Of a stretch of 9,032 nucleotides of DNA, positions 6,124-9,032 are shown in pieces; the stretch's first letter is position 1, and every line of letters begins with the position of its first letter. Made by a program: the position numbers and the translations under genes. Location: NCBI GenBank assembly GCA_049700155.1, contig JBNAVX010000100.1:1-9032 (forward strand), in the 5' to 3' direction. Source of the stretch: JACAEY01 sp049700155 (GTDB lineage Bacteria > Nitrospirota > Thermodesulfovibrionia > Thermodesulfovibrionales > SM23-35). The notes beneath the pieces are model-generated. The model searched no databases and was not told the origin of the DNA. It saw only the letters and a list, made by a program, of their open reading frames with translations.

Positions 6124-7617
6124 TTATCCTACTATCTCCAGAGCCCTTATTAAGGCTTCAGCCTTTTTAAGTGTTTCATAATATTCTCTTTCAGGATCTG
6201 AATCAGCCACAATGCCTGCACCCGCCTGCACATATGCTATTTCACCTTTTATAACAAATGTCCTAATTATTATATTTAAATCCATATTCCCTGAAAAACT
6301 TATATATCCTATTGAACCTGTATATGGTCCTCTCCGAACTGGTTCAAGCTCATCTATAATCTCCATACACCTTATCTTTGGAACACCAGTTATAGTACCT
6401 CCCGGAAATGCAGCCTTTATAGCATCGAAACAGTCTTTTCTTTCAGCGATTCTCCCAGTAATATTAGAAACTATATGAATAACATGAGAACAATCTTCTG
6501 TTATCATAAACTCATCAACTTTTACAGTCCCGTAATCAGATACCCTTCCAAGGTCATTTCTTTCGAGGTCAACCAGCATAATATGCTCAGCCCTTTCCTT
6601 TTCATTTAAAAGTAATTCTGCTCGCATCATTTCATCTTCTTTAAAATCTTTACCTCTCGGTCTTGTCCCTGCAATAGGTCTTGTCTCTATAATTTTATCC
6701 CTTACTCTTAATAATCTTTCGGGAGATGAACTTACAATCTGATAATCTCCAAAGTCAATATATGCTGCAAAAGGTGCAGGATTTATTGAGCTGAGAGTTT
6801 GGTAAACATTCCAGCGATTTATATTTCCTATATAAGCTGATAGTCTTTGCGAGAGATTTGCTTGGAATATATCTCCTGCTGCTATGTATTCTTTGGCTCT
6901 TTTAACAATATCCATATATTCATCTTTTTTCATTTCGTGAATAATTTCTATCTTGCTATTTATTCTTAGAAATTGATTTCTTTTTTTAATTAAAGAATGA
7001 CGACTTTTAATTGATGACATTATTTTATTAATTATATGCTCTGCTTCATTATATTTCTCTGACCAGTCAATTATTTTTTCCTCTAAATATCTTGCAGCGG
7101 GACATACTATTATCCAGGATTTTTTTTCATGATGATCGAAAGCAACAAACTTGTCTATAAAGAAAAAATGTGCATCAGGTAAAAAAAGGTCATCTTTAGA
7201 GTTTTTAGGCAGCTTCTCAAGATAATGGACAAAGTCATAGCTCAGGAATCCTACAGCACCTCCCTGAAAAGGTGGGAGGTATTCATAAGGTAACTGTTTA
7301 TAAGAAGTAAGGAGTTCTTTTAAAATAGCAAGGGGTTTGATAGAGATATTTTTACTCTTGCCTCTCATTAATTTACCATTTAATTTAATTTCTATATATC
7401 CATTTTTTATTTTGAATATTGCATATGGGTCAAATCCAATAAATGAATATCTTGCAATCTTCATTGGTCCCTTTATGCTTTCAAGAAGAAAGCTGTTAGG
7501 AGAGGCAAAAGATTCATATATTATATGAGGATGAAGATACTGTATCTCTTTATATAAAGGCGGTATCTTTCCATTTTTTATAATTTCCAGAAAGTCTCTT
7601 TTTGAAGGGATGATCAT
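6124..7617 (-). CDS. trpE: Anthranilate synthase component I (TrpE), possibly PabB
   Basis: The enzyme converts chorismate, with ammonia from a glutaminase partner, to anthranilate (TrpE) or aminodeoxychorismate (PabB). Length is 497 residues. The N-terminal domain carries LLES (44-47) and RYSFIG (56-61), the usual tryptophan-binding feedback site. The chorismate domain has GDIFQANLSQR (248-258), SSSPERLL (296-303), PIAGTRPRG (314-322), the catalytic region around H381, FPGGTITGVPK (404-414) and ELEP (423-426). LLES, PIAGT (PabB usually has Lys for Ala) and CSHVIHIVS favour TrpE. FPGGTITG, GPYTGSIGYIS and DSDPEREY look more like PabB, and no other trp gene adjoins. V412 replaces the usual Ala of GAPK. 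The start fits family N-termini (MIIPSKRDF) but has no Shine-Dalgarno; a repeat element ends seven bases upstream. Confidence 0.88.
   Translation of the reverse strand: MIIPSKRDFLEIIKNGKIPPLYKEIQYLHPHIIYESFASPNSFLLESIKGPMKIARYSFIGFDPYAIFKIKNGYIEIKLNGKLMRGKSKNISIKPLAILKELLTSYKQLPYEYLPPFQGGAVGFLSYDFVHYLEKLPKNSKDDLFLPDAHFFFIDKFVAFDHHEKKSWIIVCPAARYLEEKIIDWSEKYNEAEHIINKIMSSIKSRHSLIKKRNQFLRINSKIEIIHEMKKDEYMDIVKRAKEYIAAGDIFQANLSQRLSAYIGNINRWNVYQTLSSINPAPFAAYIDFGDYQIVSSSPERLLRVRDKIIETRPIAGTRPRGKDFKEDEMMRAELLLNEKERAEHIMLVDLERNDLGRVSDYGTVKVDEFMITEDCSHVIHIVSNITGRIAERKDCFDAIKAAFPGGTITGVPKIRCMEIIDELEPVRRGPYTGSIGYISFSGNMDLNIIIRTFVIKGEIAYVQAGAGIVADSDPEREYYETLKKAEALIRALEIVG
6152..6168 (+). terminator. Weak intrinsic terminator-like hairpin inside the opposing gene
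   Basis: AAGGC-TTCA-GCCTT runs straight into a tract of five T on the plus strand (6164-6168). It lies 29 bases after the stop of the MglA-like gene and within the last codons of the minus-strand component I gene. Since the two genes meet without an intergenic base, this is the nearest candidate for ending the secA operon. The stem is only five pairs. Confidence 0.35.
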
Positions 7618-7646
7618 CTTAAATCAGATGTAGTATTCTCTCTCAT
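7614..7646 (-). CDS. Possible 10-codon ORF overlapping the trpE start
   Basis: An ATG at 7646 reads MRENTTSDLR and stops in TGA at 7616-7614, which overlaps the trpE ATG as ATGA. Since trpE has no Shine-Dalgarno, this arrangement would allow coupled re-initiation. Most of the ORF lies in the repeat element. GGAGG is present upstream (7669-7673 on the minus strand), but it is partly in a hairpin and too far in linear distance. It contains no Trp codon, so it is not a classic attenuator leader. Chance is a strong alternative. Confidence 0.15.
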   Translation of the reverse strand: MRENTTSDLR

Positions 7647-7725
7647 TCTCGGCTCGATTAAAATCGAGCCTCCGAGGTAAATTCTTTCTTCGAAAGAATT
7701 TAAATCCACTCAAATACTGCATCTG
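7625..7725. mobile_element. 101-base MITE-like element, copy 1 (complete)
   Basis: Ends are inverted repeats: CAGATGTAGTAT (7625-7636) against ATACTGCATCTG (7714-7725), 11 of 12 pairing. Inside are two hairpins. A: GGCTCGAT/ATCGAGCC around TAAA (7651-7670), extended by CTCGG (7649-7653) and CCGAG (7672-7676) past a small bulge. B: a 10-pair stem AAATTCTTTC/GAAAGAATTT (7679-7701). The whole can fold as a three-way junction. The first 60 bases recur at 8973-9032. There is no coding capacity for a transposase, so movement would depend on another element. It sits between divergent trpE and fbp, with its left end seven bases from the trpE ATG. No target duplication is obvious. Confidence 0.65.
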
Positions 7726-7735
7726 CCAAAAGTTT

Positions 7736-7766
7736 TATGATAATATGTGTTAAACAAGTTATCATA
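7736..7766. promoter_or_regulatory. 8+8 inverted repeat in the fbp promoter region
   Basis: TATGATAA (7736-7743) and TTATCATA (7759-7766) are perfect inverted repeats 15 bases apart, and the right arm overlaps the first two bases of the candidate -10 (7765-7770). The 23-base spacing between arm centres is about two helical turns, suitable for a dimeric or paired regulator. It may govern fbp or the divergent trpE. No known consensus is recognised. Confidence 0.3.
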
Positions 7767-7770
7767 TAAT
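7765..7770 (+). promoter_or_regulatory. Candidate -10 of the fbp promoter
   Basis: A perfect TATAAT lies 30 bases before the fbp ATG and would give a leader of about 24 bases. The -35 region at 16-18 bases upstream is poor, so the promoter may need an activator. The inverted repeat at 7736-7766 overlaps it. Confidence 0.4.
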
Positions 7771-7800
7771 GACATAAAATTTATTTTAAAAGAGTAGAAA

Positions 7801-8823
7801 ATGGCATTATTAGGAACAACAGTTATTGAACATTTGCTCACCACACAAAAACAACATCCTGAAGCTACTGGATCATTCACAAAGTTATTATCAGAACTTA
7901 TAGTAGCCGCTAAGATTATCTCTCGTGAAGTAAATAAGGCAGGACTTGTTGATATCTTAGGATATGCTGGCCATGAAAATATTCAAGAAGAACAGGTCCA
8001 GAAGTTAGATGAATTCGCAAATAAGACAATAATTGAGCGTATGGCGCATACTGGAGAGTTATGTGCAATGGCTTCAGAAGAAGATCCAGATATCATTACA
8101 ATACCAGAGAAATTTCCAAAAGGAGATTATGTCCTTATTTTTGATCCTCTTGATGGGTCGTCCAATATAGATGTAAATGTCACTATTGGCACTATCTTTT
8201 CAATATACAGGCGAGTAACACCTCCATCTTCTGAGCCTACATTAGAAGATATACTTCAGAAAGGTTCAAAACAGGTTGCAGCAGGATATTTTATATATGG
8301 TTCGAGTACTATGATGGTATATACAACTGGAAATGGGGTTAATGGCTTCACACTTTTTCCAAGCATTGGAGAGTTTCTTTTATCTCATGTAGATATCAAG
8401 ATACCTTTTCGAGGAAAAACATATAGTGTTAATGAGGGTTATTACAATTACTGGACTGATGAGGTGAAAAAACTTGTTAACTATTTTAAGACACCTGATA
8501 AAGAGACAAAGAGACCTTATACAGGAAGGTATATTGGTTCTCTTGTTGCTGATTTCCATCGCAACTTATTACATGGTGGTATATTTATGTATCCTGCTGA
8601 TAAAAAAGACCCCAAAAAACCTACAGGTAAATTGCGCCTCATGTGTGAATGTAATCCACTGTCATTCGTAGTTGAACAAGCAGGTGGATACGGTAGCACA
8701 GGATTTCAAAGAATACTTGATGTTGAGCCTCAAGAACTTCACCAGCGTGTTCCTCTTTACATAGGAAGCAAAGAAGATGTTATGATTGCTGAACAGTTTA
8801 TAAGAGGTGAAAGGGATTTTTAA
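7801..8823 (+). CDS. fbp: Fructose-1,6-bisphosphatase class I
   Basis: This cytoplasmic, Mg-dependent enzyme hydrolyses fructose 1,6-bisphosphate to fructose 6-phosphate, the committed step of gluconeogenesis. Its 340 residues match the family (E. coli 332). Metal-binding residues are visible in ASEED (91-95), DPLDGSSN (115-122) and CECNPL (282-287, with E283 matching the known E280). GRYIGSLVADFHR and TGKLRLM (275-281, K277 matching K274) bind substrate. The N-terminal segment with TGSFTKLLSEL and SREVNKAGLVDILG resembles the AMP-site region of the family, so AMP inhibition is plausible. The ATG has a weak AGAG (7791-7794) six bases upstream. It is a single-gene unit, divergent from trpE and flanked by direct copies of a MITE-like element. 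Confidence 0.97.
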   Translation: MALLGTTVIEHLLTTQKQHPEATGSFTKLLSELIVAAKIISREVNKAGLVDILGYAGHENIQEEQVQKLDEFANKTIIERMAHTGELCAMASEEDPDIITIPEKFPKGDYVLIFDPLDGSSNIDVNVTIGTIFSIYRRVTPPSSEPTLEDILQKGSKQVAAGYFIYGSSTMMVYTTGNGVNGFTLFPSIGEFLLSHVDIKIPFRGKTYSVNEGYYNYWTDEVKKLVNYFKTPDKETKRPYTGRYIGSLVADFHRNLLHGGIFMYPADKKDPKKPTGKLRLMCECNPLSFVVEQAGGYGSTGFQRILDVEPQELHQRVPLYIGSKEDVMIAEQFIRGERDF

Positions 8824-8861
8824 GCAGCACCAGGAACTGTACTATTTTTTATCTATAAAGT

Positions 8862-8944
8862 TGGGTGTAAAAAGGAGGAAGTTGACAAGAAACACTTCTC
8901 ATTATATAAGCTGTCTTTCTTGTCCAAATAAGTTTTTTAACCCA
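8862..8944. repeat. 83-base imperfect palindrome downstream of fbp
   Basis: Two pairs of arms share a centre near 8903-8904. The inner pair is GACAAGAAA (8884-8892) with TTTCTTGTC (8916-8924), 9/9. The outer pair is TGGGTGTAAAAA (8862-8873) with TTTTTTAACCCA (8933-8944), matching apart from one extra base on each side. Similarity between the left side and the complement of the right continues weakly outward. The form suggests a decayed inverted-repeat element or paired ends of a lost insertion sequence. A promoter lies in the middle. fbp has only a poor terminator candidate of its own (a four-pair stem at 8824-8840, then T-run 8845-8850). Confidence 0.45.
8882..8910 (+). promoter_or_regulatory. 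Near-consensus sigma-70 promoter downstream of fbp
   Basis: TTGACA (8882-8887), exactly 17 bases, then TATAAG (8905-8910): a perfect -35, optimal spacing and 5 of 6 in the -10. Transcription would begin near 8917, inside the right arm of the inner inverted repeat, and run through the second MITE-like copy past the window edge. No coding gene follows in the window, so it may serve a gene beyond 9032 or a short RNA. On the minus strand TATAAT (8901-8906) has TTGGAC at 15 bases, a weaker opposite promoter. Confidence 0.5.
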
Positions 8945-8972
8945 CTTAATTCATAAATTTATAAGTAATTGG

Positions 8973-9032
8973 CAGACGCAATATTCTCGCTCATTCTCGG
9001 CTCGATTAAAATCGAGCCTCCGAGGTAAATTC
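8973..9032. mobile_element. MITE-like element, copy 2 (cut by the window end)
   Basis: Sixty bases from CAGACGCAATATTC to the window end match 7625-7684 at 56 positions in the same orientation. Three of the four differences are transitions and all lie in the first 17 bases. Hairpin A with its core GGCTCGATTAAAATCGAGCC is identical. The window stops six bases into hairpin B's left arm, so whether the right end exists cannot be seen. Here the bases before CAGA are GG, matching the CC that follows copy 1's right end, so the true terminus may be GGCAGA. Confidence 0.65.

Noticed and set aside
6212..6478. Plus-strand ORFs inside trpE, and similar antisense ORFs within secA, the GGDEF gene, the GTPase gene and fbp
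   Set aside because: They lie wholly within well-supported genes, have no ribosome sites and no recognisable domains.
7618..7730. Tryptophan attenuator upstream of trpE
   Set aside because: The hairpins belong to a repeat also found downstream of fbp, and the short ORF has no Trp codons.
8882..8956. 24-codon ORF starting TTG after AGGAGG
   Set aside because: Only three bases separate the ribosome-like site from the TTG, no homology is recognised, and the same bases form a promoter and inverted repeat that explain the sequence better.
7625..9032. CRISPR array from the repeated palindrome
   Set aside because: The copies are over 1.3 kb apart with a gene between them and no regular spacers.

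Overview
The window is AT-rich bacterial chromosome carrying seven convincing protein genes and several unusually structured intergenic regions. The SecA (888 residues, an insertion of about 18 residues after the Walker A region, C-terminal zinc motif), the MglA-type GTPase next to a diguanylate cyclase, the stand-alone encapsulated-ferritin-like protein and the class I fructose bisphosphatase together suggest an anaerobic or microaerophilic Gram-negative lineage such as Nitrospirota (Thermodesulfovibrio-like) or a relative of the former Deltaproteobacteria. This assignment is inference from protein style; there is no rRNA or other decisive marker.

Layout. Positions 1-123 hold no gene or clear terminator that I can see. 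On the minus strand, 124-414 encodes an EncFtn-type ferritin-like protein and 523-717 a 64-residue protein I do not recognise; both have strong AGGAGG ribosome sites. The 375-base gap 718-1092 holds a 16-base palindrome, a 105-base imperfect palindrome (778-882), a TCATCCTGAA-type hairpin repeat, a perfect TGTGA-N6-TCACA CRP/FNR-type dyad and a possible 22-codon signal-peptide-like leader ORF ending just before secA.

A tightly packed plus-strand operon follows: secA (1093-3759), a pseudo-receiver/GAF/GGDEF diguanylate cyclase (3752-5104, 8-base overlap) and an MglA-like GTPase with a long C-terminal extension (5107-6123, 2-base gap). None of the three has an obvious Shine-Dalgarno site. The operon meets a minus-strand anthranilate/aminodeoxychorismate synthase component I gene (6124-7617) with no intergenic base between the two stop codons; a small terminator-like hairpin lies inside the end of the opposing gene.

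A divergent intergenic region (7618-7800) then leads to fbp (7801-8823, plus). It contains a 101-base element with terminal inverted repeats and two internal hairpins. The first 60 bases of the same element recur (56/60 identical, same orientation) at 8973-9032, cut by the window edge, so fbp lies between direct repeats. Between fbp and the second copy is another imperfect palindrome (8862-8944) with a near-consensus sigma-70 promoter in its centre.

Functionally the genes are housekeeping (protein export, chorismate use, gluconeogenesis, iron handling) plus a signalling pair (c-di-GMP synthesis and a polarity-type small GTPase) translated together with secA. The most novel material is intergenic: three different palindromic element types, one repeated around fbp and abutting the trpE start codon, and the secA leader.
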